NCBI GenBank assembly: GCA_015065615.1
Contig: SVPY01000011.1
Coordinates: forward strand, 1-64,000
Source of the DNA: Oscillospiraceae bacterium
GTDB taxonomy: Bacteria > Bacillota > Clostridia > Oscillospirales > Acutalibacteraceae
DNA length: 64,000 nucleotides
Direction: 5' to 3'
Both the position numbers and the translations under genes were made by a program. The notes beneath the pieces are model-generated. The model saw nothing but the letters and a program-made list of their open reading frames with translations. It was not told the origin of the DNA and searched no databases. Shown here piece after piece: positions 1 through 7,944 of the stretch. Positions within the stretch are counted from its first letter, which is position 1. Every line of letters begins with the position of its first letter.

Positions 1-36
1 TGGTGTCCATTGCCGCTTCTTTTGTCCCTTTCTCAT
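1..36 (-). CDS. N-terminal fragment of an unidentified gene running off the left edge
   Basis: Reading the minus strand, an ATG at 36 is followed by twelve open codons (M-R-K-G-Q-K-K-R-Q-W-T-P) up to the window edge. A textbook AGGAGGTGA ribosome binding site lies just upstream (complement of 41-49), which is the main support. The start is basic and does not look like a signal peptide. Too little is visible to assign a family. The gene lies downstream of the terminator of the MBL hydrolase gene and so is probably a separate transcription unit. Confidence 0.55.
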   Translation of the reverse strand, partial: MRKGQKKRQWTP

Positions 37-71
37 TATTTCACCTCCTATGTCTATATTTTAGCATAAAG

Positions 72-112
72 AAAAGGTAGACAACATGGTGTTTTCCATG
101 TGTCTACCTTTA
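72..112 (-). terminator. Intrinsic terminator of the SCIFF/MBL gene cluster
   Basis: A 12-13 bp inverted repeat (GGTAGACAACATGG at 76-89 against CCATGTGTCTACC at 96-108, one bulge) with a TTTT-loop is followed on the minus strand by TTTTCTTTAT. It lies 42 bases past the stop of the MBL gene at 154. Confidence 0.75.
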
Positions 113-153
113 TCTTACAGCTTTACTTACAATTAAGTAAGAGAGTTAATTTT

Positions 154-888
154 TTATACTGTTAATTCAAAGCCGTCCACAGCAACTATGAAAGGCATGT
201 TTAAATCTTCCTTAAGTTTATTAATTGCTATTTTGCTGCTTTCTTTATCGTTATAATGAACGATAACCATCTTTTTAAGATTTTCATTACCTTTTAAGAC
301 CTTTGAATATTCACCTGCGCCAAAATGAACGCATTCGCAAATAGCTACGTCTACAGGTTTATCAAGTACCGAAATCGGGAAATCCACCACAGGACCTTCG
401 CCGCAGAAGTCGCCTGTAACCAAAATTCTTTTATTTTCGGCTTCAATTACGTAGGAATAAGAAAAAGCAGAGTGCTTTGTTCTGTAAGCAGTAACTTTTA
501 TATTGCCGTCATCGTAAAATAAACCTTCTTTAACTGTATTAAACTCAAAATCACGGATATGAGAATCGTTAAACTCAAGCCAGGCGCCTATAAGCTCCTT
601 TGCCTTTTCTCCTGAACCAGGGATATAAAAGGATGGCTTTGCTTCTTTAAAATACCAGGAGCAAAGGTCAACAAAGGAAATAAGACCGTTAGTATGGTCG
701 CCGTGCATATGAGTTAAAAATACAGATTTTACACTTTCGATAGGTATTTTTCTTGTGATAAGTCCCTCAATGGACTGAGTTCCCATATCCACAAAATAAA
801 CCTTATCCCCTACTTCAAACATTATTGACTGGCAGCGTCTGTTAACTTCGGGTACGCCGTGACTTGTGCCTAAAAACGTAATTTTCAT
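154..888 (-). CDS. MBL-fold metallohydrolase (RNase Z-like phosphodiesterase family)
   Basis: This is a 244-residue metallo-beta-lactamase-fold hydrolase. The N-terminus (KITFLGTSHGVP) and the metal motif H60-M-H62-G-D64-H65 are those of the RNase Z/ElaC-type branch, and a later TGD supplies the expected bridging aspartate near residue 158. A further histidine occurs in VIVHYND near the C-terminus. It has no signal peptide or membrane segment, so it is cytoplasmic. It is shorter than typical RNase Z (about 305) and no clear flexible-arm exosite is visible, so a small-molecule or cyclic-phosphodiester substrate is as likely as tRNA. It is the last gene of a minus-strand cluster, 14 bases after the phosphatase gene, and is followed by a terminator. 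Fold assignment is firm; substrate is unknown. Confidence 0.85.
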   Translation of the reverse strand: MKITFLGTSHGVPEVNRRCQSIMFEVGDKVYFVDMGTQSIEGLITRKIPIESVKSVFLTHMHGDHTNGLISFVDLCSWYFKEAKPSFYIPGSGEKAKELIGAWLEFNDSHIRDFEFNTVKEGLFYDDGNIKVTAYRTKHSAFSYSYVIEAENKRILVTGDFCGEGPVVDFPISVLDKPVDVAICECVHFGAGEYSKVLKGNENLKKMVIVHYNDKESSKIAINKLKEDLNMPFIVAVDGFELTV

Positions 889-902
889 AGTTTACACCTT
901 TC

Positions 903-1631
903 TTAGTCGTGTCTTTGTTCCTGATTATCAAAGGTCTCGCAGAAGCGGGCGTGGAAAGAGGGCTCTCTGCCTGCTACGTAAAGATGACTTATGTCGCCAA
1001 AACAGCTCATTCTAAAGCTTGCTTTGCCTTTTCTTCTCTCTTCACTGTTTAAAATAGTTACGCTTGAAGGAGCGGCGCAGGCACCCTGCCAGAGCATCAT
1101 AGGAGGTATACTTAAAAGATGGCTTAAAAGCACACATTCAAGACCGAAATGGCAGAAGAAAACTATGGTATCCTCATTAGCTTCATTTACTTTATACATT
1201 CTGCCCATTCTTTCGTAGCCGTGCTTTTTAAGAAGCTCATCAAAATTTTTCGTGACGTTTTCGTAAGCTTCTTTTATATCGGATTCCTTAAAATTCGGAA
1301 CTTCCGTCCAGTTTTCCATACTGTACATACGGTCATCGGTTGTGAAATCCTCAGGGAGCCAATCCCAGGGGCAACCTTTTTCGGGCCTGTCGGGACGGGA
1401 AACGGGAATGAAAAATTCCTGAAGCCAGTCACAAACTTCTGCCTCTCTGCCTATTTTCTTAAGTGTGCAGTTAGCAGTATCACGCGCTCTGCCAAGTGGG
1501 GAAACGTAGAAATTTTTAACCTTTACGTTTTTCATTCTCTCGGAAAGAAGCTCAGCTTCAATCCAGCCTGTGGGAGTTAAAGAATCTATGGAATAATCCG
1601 GGTCTGCGTGTCTTATAATCATTATTTTCAT
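903..1631 (-). CDS. Histidine phosphatase family protein
   Basis: The 242-residue product begins with the phosphoglycerate-mutase-like signature R7-H8-A-D (MIIRHADPDY), the catalytic histidine motif of the histidine phosphatase superfamily. SPLGRARDTA at about 44-53 gives the second phosphate-binding arginine, and FFCHFG near residue 165 supplies the second histidine. No signal peptide is visible. The family covers sugar phosphatases, cobalamin-pathway CobC-like enzymes and phosphoglycerate mutases; nothing here separates these, though the mid-region insertion (about 65-130) is longer than in minimal CobC proteins. The gene is 6 bases downstream of the decarboxylase gene and 14 bases upstream of the MBL gene, so the three are likely cotranscribed. 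Confidence 0.85.
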   Translation of the reverse strand: MKIMIIRHADPDYSIDSLTPTGWIEAELLSERMKNVKVKNFYVSPLGRARDTANCTLKKIGREAEVCDWLQEFFIPVSRPDRPEKGCPWDWLPEDFTTDDRMYSMENWTEVPNFKESDIKEAYENVTKNFDELLKKHGYERMGRMYKVNEANEDTIVFFCHFGLECVLLSHLLSIPPMMLWQGACAAPSSVTILNSEERRKGKASFRMSCFGDISHLYVAGREPSFHARFCETFDNQEQRHD

Positions 1632-1637
1632 AGTATC

Positions 1638-2978
1638 TCACCTTTTTATAACTTCGATTTTTTCTACGCCGTAGTATTTCAAACATTCAATAGCTTTTTC
1701 ATCAATAATTTCGCCCGACACCACTATGGGAATTGCAGGTGGACAAGCTACCGATAAGGTAGCTGATATTCTGCCTGAAGCTTCTTCAACTGCTATATTT
1801 TCACGGGTTTTGAACAGAGCTTCCCTTACGCTTAGCTTTTTCTCACTTAAAGTAAACAGAGGCGGCGCTTTCTTTATTTCTTCCCGTTTTTTTATGGAAA
1901 GAAGGGCGTTTTTAATGATATTTAAATCTTCATCAGAAGTTTCGGGGGTAAACATCATAACTAAAAAGTCGGGGTCGTGAAATTCTGTTACGAGATTCTT
2001 TTCTAAAAGAATTTCTGCCAATTCATCGCCCGTGTAGCCATACTTTTTAGCATCGAAAGTAAATTTGATTTTTTCATCACCTATAAAGCAAAAACCCGCT
2101 TCAATTAAATCGCTTTTTAATTTACTTAATTTAATTATAAATGCGCTCAATTTTTCTTTATACCCACAAGATATATATTCGTTAACTTTATCAAGCGATT
2201 GTAAAATTAAATACGAAGGACTTGTAGAGCCAAACATACCAAGGGCACACTTAACTTCCCTTTTAAAAACCTCGGGCGCGTTATCGTTTATGTGAATATA
2301 TGCGCCACCTGTTAAGGAGGGTAAAGTTTTGTGAGCGGAATCACAGCAAATATCAGCCCCAAGGTCAATGGGATGCTCTGAATTTTCTAAAAATTTCAGA
2401 TATGCGCCGTGGGCGTTATCAACCATCAAAAGTACACCGAATTCTTTACAAACCTCTGAAATTCCCTTAATATCCACCTTGTTACCGAGATAATCGGGGT
2501 CTGTTAAATAAAGCACGTGAGGAAGTAAGGTAGATTTACCGAAAAGCTCTTTTATTTCCTCTTTACTGATAACTGCACAAAGATAAGAAGACGTATTTTC
2601 AGGGACAAGCCATTCAAGTGAAAAATCAAGTAAAGCGCAGGCGCTTAAAAAAGTTTTGTGGGCGTTTCTGCCTGCTAATACCCTTAACTTCTCGCCCTTT
2701 TCACCTGCATACAAGGCGGCTAAATAAAGCATCGCCCTTATACATTGGGATGATCCCTCGGTAGAGTACACCGTTTTACAGCCGAAAAGCTGTGAAGCGT
2801 TATTTTCGCTCTCTGAAATTATACCTTCGGGGTGGTATAAATCATCCGCGCCTTCCATTTCGGTAAGGTCTATATTCTCAAAACCAAGTAAATTAACACC
2901 CTTATGCCCCGGCATATGTACTCTTACGGGATTTTTTTCTGCATAATTTTTTGCAAAATCGCAAATAGGAGTTTTCAT
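1638..2978 (-). CDS. Orn/Lys/Arg decarboxylase-family PLP enzyme
   Basis: This 446-residue protein belongs to the fold-type I PLP decarboxylases for basic amino acids. The N-terminal MPGHKG motif (22-27) is diagnostic for the group, VDNAHG (186-191) carries the PLP-pyridine aspartate D187, and SAHKTLPSLTG holds the Schiff-base lysine K217. At under 450 residues it matches the short Gram-positive forms related to YaaO/SpeA rather than the long inducible LdcC/SpeF type. The expected reaction is decarboxylation of arginine, lysine or ornithine to a polyamine precursor. It starts 27 bases after the SCIFF maturase gene and is followed after 6 bases by the phosphatase gene, hence part of the same minus-strand unit. 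Exact substrate cannot be told from sequence. Confidence 0.85.
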   Translation of the reverse strand: MKTPICDFAKNYAEKNPVRVHMPGHKGVNLLGFENIDLTEMEGADDLYHPEGIISESENNASQLFGCKTVYSTEGSSQCIRAMLYLAALYAGEKGEKLRVLAGRNAHKTFLSACALLDFSLEWLVPENTSSYLCAVISKEEIKELFGKSTLLPHVLYLTDPDYLGNKVDIKGISEVCKEFGVLLMVDNAHGAYLKFLENSEHPIDLGADICCDSAHKTLPSLTGGAYIHINDNAPEVFKREVKCALGMFGSTSPSYLILQSLDKVNEYISCGYKEKLSAFIIKLSKLKSDLIEAGFCFIGDEKIKFTFDAKKYGYTGDELAEILLEKNLVTEFHDPDFLVMMFTPETSDEDLNIIKNALLSIKKREEIKKAPPLFTLSEKKLSVREALFKTRENIAVEEASGRISATLSVACPPAIPIVVSGEIIDEKAIECLKYYGVEKIEVIKR

Positions 2979-3005
2979 AAAAATTCTTAACTCAGTTAAT
3001 ATAAA

Positions 3006-4385
3006 TTAATCTCTTAAAGCTCTGTCAATAGCTACCATAATGGCACATTCCATACGCTTTTTGAAAAGCTTACAGCCGTATTCATAAACGCCTGTTACAC
3101 TTCCCGTTGCGTGGTAAGCGTTGGCTGCGCAACCGCCTGAGCAGTAAAGTCTTGCCCAGCAATCACGGCATTCAGGGTGAGCGTATACGTTACAAGCGGC
3201 AAATTCACCTTGAATTTCTTTATTTGTAACACCTTCAAAAATATTACCCAGCTTGAATTTTTCGTCACCGACAAACTGGTGGCAGGGGTAAAGGTCGCCC
3301 CAAGGTGTAACAGCCATATATTCGGTACCGCTGCCGCAGCCTGAAATACGCTTATAAATGCAGGGACCGCCTGTTAAATCTATCATATAGTGGTAGAATG
3401 TGAAAGGTTTACCCTCGGCATCTTTTTCAAGCATCAATTCTGCCAGCTTTTCGTACTGCTCCATTACGATGGGTAAATCCTCCATTGTAAGCTGAGAGGG
3501 GTCGCCGTCGGCACATACTACGGGTTCCATACTAAGCTCATTGAAGCCTAAATCCAGCATTGTTTTGATATCTTCCAAAAAGTCGGGGTTAGCGTGAGTA
3601 AAGGTACCGCGCATATAGTAGTTTTTGCCTTCTCTTGCCTTTACAAATTTCTGGAATTTAGGAACTATTTTCTCCCAGCTGCCGTTGCCCATATAGTCAA
3701 CGCGGAAACGGTCGTGAACTTCTTTTCTGCCGTCTAAACTTAAAACCACGTTACTGCACTCACGGTTTGCGAAGTCGATTACGTCGTCGTCAATAAGCAC
3801 ACCGTTTGTAGTTAAAGTGAAACGGAAATTCTTATTCTTTTCCTTTTCAATGCTTCTTGCGTAAGCGACCAAATCTTTAACCACCTGAAAATTCATTAAA
3901 GGCTCGCCGCCGAAAAAGTCAACTTCAAGATTTCTTCTGGTACCTGAGTTTTCTACAAGAAAATCAAGCGCACGCTTACCTACTTCGTAGCTCATTAAAG
4001 CTCTTTCGCCGTGATATTTACCCTGGCTTGCAAAACAGTAGGAACAATTTAAATTACAGGTGTGGGCAATATGTAAGCAAAGCGCCTTAACAACACCTGC
4101 CGTTTTTGCTTTTAAATCACCCGCCATACTCTCAAAGGTGTCGGGAGCAAACAGAGCTCCGCTTTCTTTAAGCTCAACTACCTGATTGTAGCACTCGTTT
4201 ATATCTTCTTTTGTAATATCCTCGCGGCCTCCGAATTTTTCTTCCATAGCCTTGATGATGGTCTCTTTATCATTATTTTCAAACATAGCGATTATCTCGT
4301 AAGCCACTTCGTCCACAACGTGAACTGCGCCTGAGCAAACGTCTAAAACTATGTTGTATTTTCCAAGCTTATACTGATGAATCAT
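3006..4385 (-). CDS. SCIFF peptide maturase, radical SAM/SPASM thioether-forming enzyme
   Basis: A 459-residue radical SAM enzyme. C110-x3-C114-x2-C117 (CNLNCSYC) binds the SAM-cleaving 4Fe-4S cluster. The first 95 residues form the peptide-binding RRE-like domain, and the C-terminal Cys-rich part (GCGSGTEYM, GDLYPCHQ, ECRDCWARLYCSGGC) is a SPASM domain with auxiliary clusters. It follows directly the gene for the Cys-rich SCIFF precursor, the partner that defines this family (CteB/ScfB type), and would install thioether bonds between Cys sulfur and acceptor alpha-carbons. A strong hairpin terminator separates it from the peptide gene, so it is probably made at lower level by readthrough. Sequence and context agree; confidence is high. 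Confidence 0.95.
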   Translation of the reverse strand: MIHQYKLGKYNIVLDVCSGAVHVVDEVAYEIIAMFENNDKETIIKAMEEKFGGREDITKEDINECYNQVVELKESGALFAPDTFESMAGDLKAKTAGVVKALCLHIAHTCNLNCSYCFASQGKYHGERALMSYEVGKRALDFLVENSGTRRNLEVDFFGGEPLMNFQVVKDLVAYARSIEKEKNKNFRFTLTTNGVLIDDDVIDFANRECSNVVLSLDGRKEVHDRFRVDYMGNGSWEKIVPKFQKFVKAREGKNYYMRGTFTHANPDFLEDIKTMLDLGFNELSMEPVVCADGDPSQLTMEDLPIVMEQYEKLAELMLEKDAEGKPFTFYHYMIDLTGGPCIYKRISGCGSGTEYMAVTPWGDLYPCHQFVGDEKFKLGNIFEGVTNKEIQGEFAACNVYAHPECRDCWARLYCSGGCAANAYHATGSVTGVYEYGCKLFKKRMECAIMVAIDRALRD

Positions 4386-4431
4386 TTTATTTTCTTTCCT
4401 TCTTTATTTAAAACCCAAAGGGTTATTCACG

Positions 4432-4461
4432 AAAAAATGCCGCCTTTTAAGGGGCGGCATT
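4432..4461 (-). terminator. Terminator/attenuator between SCIFF peptide and maturase genes
   Basis: On the minus strand the 8-bp GC-rich stem ATGCCGCC / GGCGGCAT (60-53 against 44-37, 8-base loop) is followed by TTTTTTC. It begins 13 bases after the peptide stop codon and would stop most transcripts, giving more peptide than enzyme mRNA. Confidence 0.85.
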
Positions 4462-4473
4462 CAGTATCTGCAA

Positions 4474-4626
4474 TTACTTGCTTTCCTTCTTGTTTTCGCA
4501 CTGCTGATTAGCAATACCGCAGCTTGTCTTGCAAGCAGACTGGCAGGAAGTCTGGCATTCGCCGCAGCCACCGTTCTTTGCGCTCTGGCAAAGGTTCTTT
4601 GTGTTGATTGTCTTAATATGCTCCAT
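4474..4626 (-). CDS. scfA: SCIFF (six-cysteine-in-forty-five) ribosomally made precursor peptide
   Basis: A 50-residue cysteine-rich peptide with the invariant SCIFF core: cysteines at 21, 24, 28, 32 and 36 (CGECQTSCQSACKTSC) and 43. An additional cysteine at 13 (KNLC) makes seven in total. The start at 4626 is chosen over an upstream in-frame start because a strong GGAGGT site (complement of 4633-4638) lies 6 bases before it and because MEHIKTINTKN matches the family leader. It is the substrate of the adjacent radical SAM maturase. A near-consensus promoter lies upstream and a terminator directly downstream. The mature function of SCIFF peptides is not established. Confidence 0.95.
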   Translation of the reverse strand: MEHIKTINTKNLCQSAKNGGCGECQTSCQSACKTSCGIANQQCENKKESK

Positions 4627-4655
4627 GGTGAAACCTCCAATACACATTTTTATAA

Positions 4656-4684
4656 ATTTTATCACATTTTTCACTTAAAGTCAA
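4656..4684 (-). promoter_or_regulatory. Sigma-70-type promoter of the SCIFF peptide gene
   Basis: Minus strand TTGACT (complement of 4679-4684), a 17-base spacer and TAAAAT (complement of 4656-4661) with an upstream TGA making an extended -10. It would give a short leader of about 20-25 bases before the SCIFF start at 4626. Confidence 0.75.
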
Positions 4685-4731
4685 TATTTTAAGCTTGTAT
4701 CTGCTTATTTTTATTCCTTTAGGAATTAAGC

Positions 4732-5262
4732 TTATTCAATTTCGCTTACAAGTTCCTCTAAAGCCTTGCGCTTTTTAGTTCTCAGTTTATCGCCTTCTTT
4801 TGCATATCCGACGGTAATAACGAGATGTATCTTCTTATCTATACCAATTATGTCCCTTATTTTTTCATCGTCAAGCCAGCCTAAAATACAGGAGCCTAAG
4901 CCCTGAGCCGCCGCTTCGGCGGTAATATATGCCGCGGCAATGCCGATATCAATTGAGCGGTAATCGATTCCTTTCAGTTTAGAACCCAAAGCCGCGGTTT
5001 TCACGTAATTTTCTTCGCTTATCACGATTAAAACGGGAGCGTCAATGGCAAACTTGTTCATTCCCATACCCATCGTGGCTTTGGCTACCGCTTTTGCCTT
5101 TTCTCCTTTACACACGGTAAAATGATAAGGCTGACCGTTGCAGGCAGAGGGTGAAAGCTGAGCGGAATAGAGTATGGCATCCAGTTTTTCTCTTTCTACT
5201 TCCCTATTTGGGTCATAATTTCGGCAGGACTGCCTTGTTTCTGCAATTTGGGTAAAATTCAT
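4732..5262 (-). CDS. Nitroreductase family FMN-dependent oxidoreductase
   Basis: A 176-residue nitroreductase-fold protein. The family signatures are the FMN-binding RQSCRNYD at 10-17, the SPSACNGQPYHF segment at 37-48 and the AAAQGLGSCILGWLDD segment near 115-130. These enzymes form dimers and use NAD(P)H to reduce nitro compounds, quinones or flavins; the natural substrate is usually unknown. It lies alone, 58 bases from the downstream gene for the C39-type peptidase and upstream of the SCIFF promoter, with no evident operon. A second, different member is at 28371-28895. Confidence 0.88.
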   Translation of the reverse strand: MNFTQIAETRQSCRNYDPNREVEREKLDAILYSAQLSPSACNGQPYHFTVCKGEKAKAVAKATMGMGMNKFAIDAPVLIVISEENYVKTAALGSKLKGIDYRSIDIGIAAAYITAEAAAQGLGSCILGWLDDEKIRDIIGIDKKIHLVITVGYAKEGDKLRTKKRKALEELVSEIE

Positions 5263-5319
5263 TTTTATATTCTTCCTTTACTTTTTATAAAATAATTTTA
5301 CCGCAGTTTTTTGTTTCCG

Positions 5320-6297
5320 TCAATAATAAAAGAATTTATAGAAAGTGGGATAAGAATTTAAAAAGTCCTGAAGCGTTGTTCTCTGAGAGGTACCGGGGTC
5401 ATTGATAATAAAATCGGAGGCTTTAAGGCTATCGCCGCCTTTATATCCCGTAATTACCACCCAATGCTGTGAGCCGTAGGAATTTTTACCGCCGAAAAGA
5501 ATTGGCTTACCTTCTTTTAAAAGATTATATATTTTATTTAAATAACCTGAGCTGTTTGTTACCGCGATATAATCGGAAGGCCAGTAGAGATTTCCCGAAG
5601 AAGTATAGCTTAATTTTTTAGCCATTTCATTGGGGTAAACGTTGTAGCCTTTTCTATAGGACTCCATCATAGCGATTCCCGTTGTGGTACAGCCTATTTG
5701 ACCTATTGTTTTACCCGATGAACCTAATTTTACGCTTGACCACCTTGAATCCGTCTGCTTAAAGTAGGAAACATTTAAATTAATTGCAAGATATTGATTT
5801 CCGTCAGTTTTTACCGCAGATAAGTATTTTGTATTTACAAAACCTTTTTCACTGCCGTCATAAAGAATATAACTCCATTCGCCCTTTTTCCAGAGTTCAA
5901 TTACCCGCTCGTTCTTTGTTAAAAAGTCTTTAACAGCATAAGCAGTGCCGTCACCCTTTCTTACGTTCAAACTGCCGCTACTTATGTTCACGTATTTATG
6001 CACTCCGTAAATTTCCTCTATATAATTTTTGTGGCAGTAGCCGTATTTGTTATCATCGTATTCCACGTACCACCAGGAGCCCGTTTTACTTATAAGAGTA
6101 ACATTTGCACCTTTACTAAGGGTGGTTAAAATAGCCGAATCGGTAGCAGCTGACTTTCTGACGTTGAGTTTACCCTGAGAAACGTTTACTACTCCTGCCT
6201 TATAATTCGACGCTGCCGCTTCTGTTTTAATAGGAGCAATATTTATTATTCCGAAAATAAAAAGAATAATAAATATACCAGATATGAACTTTTTCAT
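5320..6297 (-). CDS. Secreted protein with two bacterial SH3 domains and a C39-like cysteine peptidase domain
   Basis: The 325-residue product has a classical signal peptide (basic MKK, hydrophobic stretch, TEA-A cleavage near 27). Two SH3b domains follow (about 33-95 and 100-163, each with a LNVRK motif), then a C39_2 papain-like peptidase domain with QIGC203TTTG, H278 in QHWVVITG and D300 in INDPG as likely catalytic residues. SH3b domains usually bind cell-wall peptides, so this is probably a wall-associated peptidase or amidase. The ATG at 6297 is preferred to an upstream TTG at 6315 because AGGAAG (complement of 6305-6310) is correctly spaced to it. The gene is monocistronic, with a hairpin upstream that ends the preceding operon. 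Confidence 0.88.
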   Translation of the reverse strand: MKKFISGIFIILFIFGIINIAPIKTEAAASNYKAGVVNVSQGKLNVRKSAATDSAILTTLSKGANVTLISKTGSWWYVEYDDNKYGYCHKNYIEEIYGVHKYVNISSGSLNVRKGDGTAYAVKDFLTKNERVIELWKKGEWSYILYDGSEKGFVNTKYLSAVKTDGNQYLAINLNVSYFKQTDSRWSSVKLGSSGKTIGQIGCTTTGIAMMESYRKGYNVYPNEMAKKLSYTSSGNLYWPSDYIAVTNSSGYLNKIYNLLKEGKPILFGGKNSYGSQHWVVITGYKGGDSLKASDFIINDPGTSQRTTLQDFLNSYPTFYKFFYY

Positions 6298-6325
6298 TTT
6301 GTTACTTCCTTTCAAAATAAATAAA

Positions 6326-6353
6326 GCTTACACAGTAAAAACACCATGTAAGC
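6326..6353 (-). terminator. Probable terminator after the phosphodiesterase operon
   Basis: Inverted repeat GCTTACA (6326-6332) / TGTAAGC (6347-6353) with TTTATTTATTTT following on the minus strand, 50 bases past the stop at 6404. Confidence 0.6.
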
Positions 6354-6403
6354 CTTAATTATTATAACATAGGAAGCATTTATTGTTAATAATCCAAATA
6401 ATG

Positions 6404-7201
6404 TCAGAAGGTATGGAAAAAATGAAGAACGTTCATATCCTCAATAAGTTTACTGCCGTGGGCACCCGTGCCGCCCTCTGTTAAATGCTGGCCGTGGTCG
6501 GGGGAATAAGTCAGCAGAATTTTATGCTTATCTTTTTGTTTTTCTAGTTCCTTTGCAATAAGCGCGTAGGTTTCGGCTTCTATTGAAATTGCGTTCAAAC
6601 CTTCCTTTGATTCGGGGCCGTAAGCATGAGCGGCATTATCGTAATCAAAAGTATGTATGCTTATTACGTCGTAAACATCCGCCTTAATGAGCTCCAACGC
6701 TTTTTCTCTTATTTCTATATTATTTTTACACTCAAAATAATCGAGCTCTTTGCCTGCAAAAATATGAAGGAAGGTAGAATCGGTCTGCGCGATTATAGCT
6801 GTTTTCTTGCCCTTTTCTATAAGTACGTCGAAAAGCGTACTGCAATTAAGCTTTGGGCGGACGTACGTTTCAATTCCGTGGTCTTTGGGGTCTAAACCTG
6901 TATACATAGAAGCGTGAGCCACAGGAGTAACAGACTGCACTGTGCTTACAAAAGGAATGGAAAGGCTTGAATAACGGTAAACAGGAGCAAAAAGATTCGT
7001 ATACTTCTGCCAGATATACTGCCCTACTGCATCTGCGTGATATAGCACTGCTTTTTCAGCCTTACCGCCTAAGCGGTCTTTTAAAATATTTGAAACCCAT
7101 GGAATGGTTTTTTCGTACCCGTCGGGTAATTCTATCTCCATAGCATCCGCCACTATTGCCGCAAAGTGCTTTAGTGGATATAAATTATAATGATCCGCCA
7201 T
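6404..7201 (-). CDS. Alkaline-phosphatase-superfamily phosphodiesterase (type I nucleotide pyrophosphatase-like)
   Basis: A 265-residue member of the alkaline phosphatase superfamily. The metal site is recognisable from IVADAM (metal aspartate near 18), SVTPVAHASMYTG with a Thr/Ser nucleophile near 91, HTFDYDNAAH near 185-195 and SPDHGQH followed by GAHG near the C-terminus. The expected activity is hydrolysis of phosphodiesters or phosphonates. It is small for the family (commonly 400 or more), lacking large insertions. It has no signal peptide and so acts in the cytosol. It is the last gene of a five-gene minus-strand operon, 23 bases after a glycerophosphodiesterase gene, which suggests work on a phosphodiester made or taken up with glycerol- or sugar-phosphate units. 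Confidence 0.75.
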   Translation of the reverse strand: MADHYNLYPLKHFAAIVADAMEIELPDGYEKTIPWVSNILKDRLGGKAEKAVLYHADAVGQYIWQKYTNLFAPVYRYSSLSIPFVSTVQSVTPVAHASMYTGLDPKDHGIETYVRPKLNCSTLFDVLIEKGKKTAIIAQTDSTFLHIFAGKELDYFECKNNIEIREKALELIKADVYDVISIHTFDYDNAAHAYGPESKEGLNAISIEAETYALIAKELEKQKDKHKILLTYSPDHGQHLTEGGTGAHGSKLIEDMNVLHFFHTF

Positions 7202-7224
7202 ATAAACACCTCAAACATAAAGTA

Positions 7225-7944
7225 TTATTCCAAAATATTGGTAGTGATAAAATCGATACCCCATTCGATAAGATTTTCTGCAGTTTCCTTATCGTCAACT
7301 GTCCATGCATTAAGAAGAAGACCTGCATCTTTAATCTCCTTGATGATATCTTTATTAAGCGCATTGAAATTGATATCAAGATCAAAGTTATCTTTAACAA
7401 GTTTATCTAAGAGTTCTCTGCTGTACTTACCCGTTAAGAACTGTGCAGGATGATTTGGGTAAATTTTGCGAAGCTTTAATAAATTCTCATAGTTAAAAGA
7501 GATAAAAACAACCTTATCAAGATATTCACACTCAATTATCTCGCTGCAGATTCTGCCTATTTCCTCATCTGTAAAGGCGTTTTTCAGCTCCAATATAGCC
7601 ATTTTCTCATAACGCTTGCAGGTATTTATATATTCCTTTAAAGTAGGAATATGAAGGTCTTCCCTGCCCTTTGTACCGTCTTTTTCAGCTAAAAGGATTC
7701 TTCTTACTGTATCGAAAGTAGAATTTTCCACATCGATATTATCAATAGCTACTCTGCCTGTTGTTTCGTCGTGAATTACCACAAACTTACCGTCTAAGGT
7801 TTTGTGAACGTCGGTTTCAATTCCATAGTAACTGCGGTTACCTGCTGCTATGAAAGAAGCATTGGTGTTCTCTGTTTCGATTCCGCTTAAACCACGGTGA
7901 GCTATCATTTTAGCGTTTTTCTTATCTATTTTAATAGTATTCAT
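7225..7944 (-). CDS. Glycerophosphodiester phosphodiesterase family protein
   Basis: The 239-residue protein shows the GDPD signature: AHRG at 16-19, ENTNASF near 25-31, GIETDVHKTLDGKFVVIHD at about 37-55 with the metal-binding E-x-D and the catalytic second histidine, and WTVDD near the C-terminus. The reaction is hydrolysis of glycerophosphodiesters to glycerol-3-phosphate and an alcohol. No signal peptide is present, so it is a cytoplasmic UgpQ-like form. Its ATG overlaps the stop codon of the upstream epimerase gene by one base (TAATG), so translation is coupled. The neighbouring phosphodiesterase-superfamily gene may act on the same class of compound. Confidence 0.9.
   Translation of the reverse strand: MNTIKIDKKNAKMIAHRGLSGIETENTNASFIAAGNRSYYGIETDVHKTLDGKFVVIHDETTGRVAIDNIDVENSTFDTVRRILLAEKDGTKGREDLHIPTLKEYINTCKRYEKMAILELKNAFTDEEIGRICSEIIECEYLDKVVFISFNYENLLKLRKIYPNHPAQFLTGKYSRELLDKLVKDNFDLDINFNALNKDIIKEIKDAGLLLNAWTVDDKETAENLIEWGIDFITTNILE

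Noticed and set aside
3006-4385. An anaerobic sulfatase-maturating enzyme
   Set aside because: The radical SAM/SPASM layout is shared, but the neighbouring SCIFF peptide and lack of a sulfatase gene fit the SCIFF maturase.
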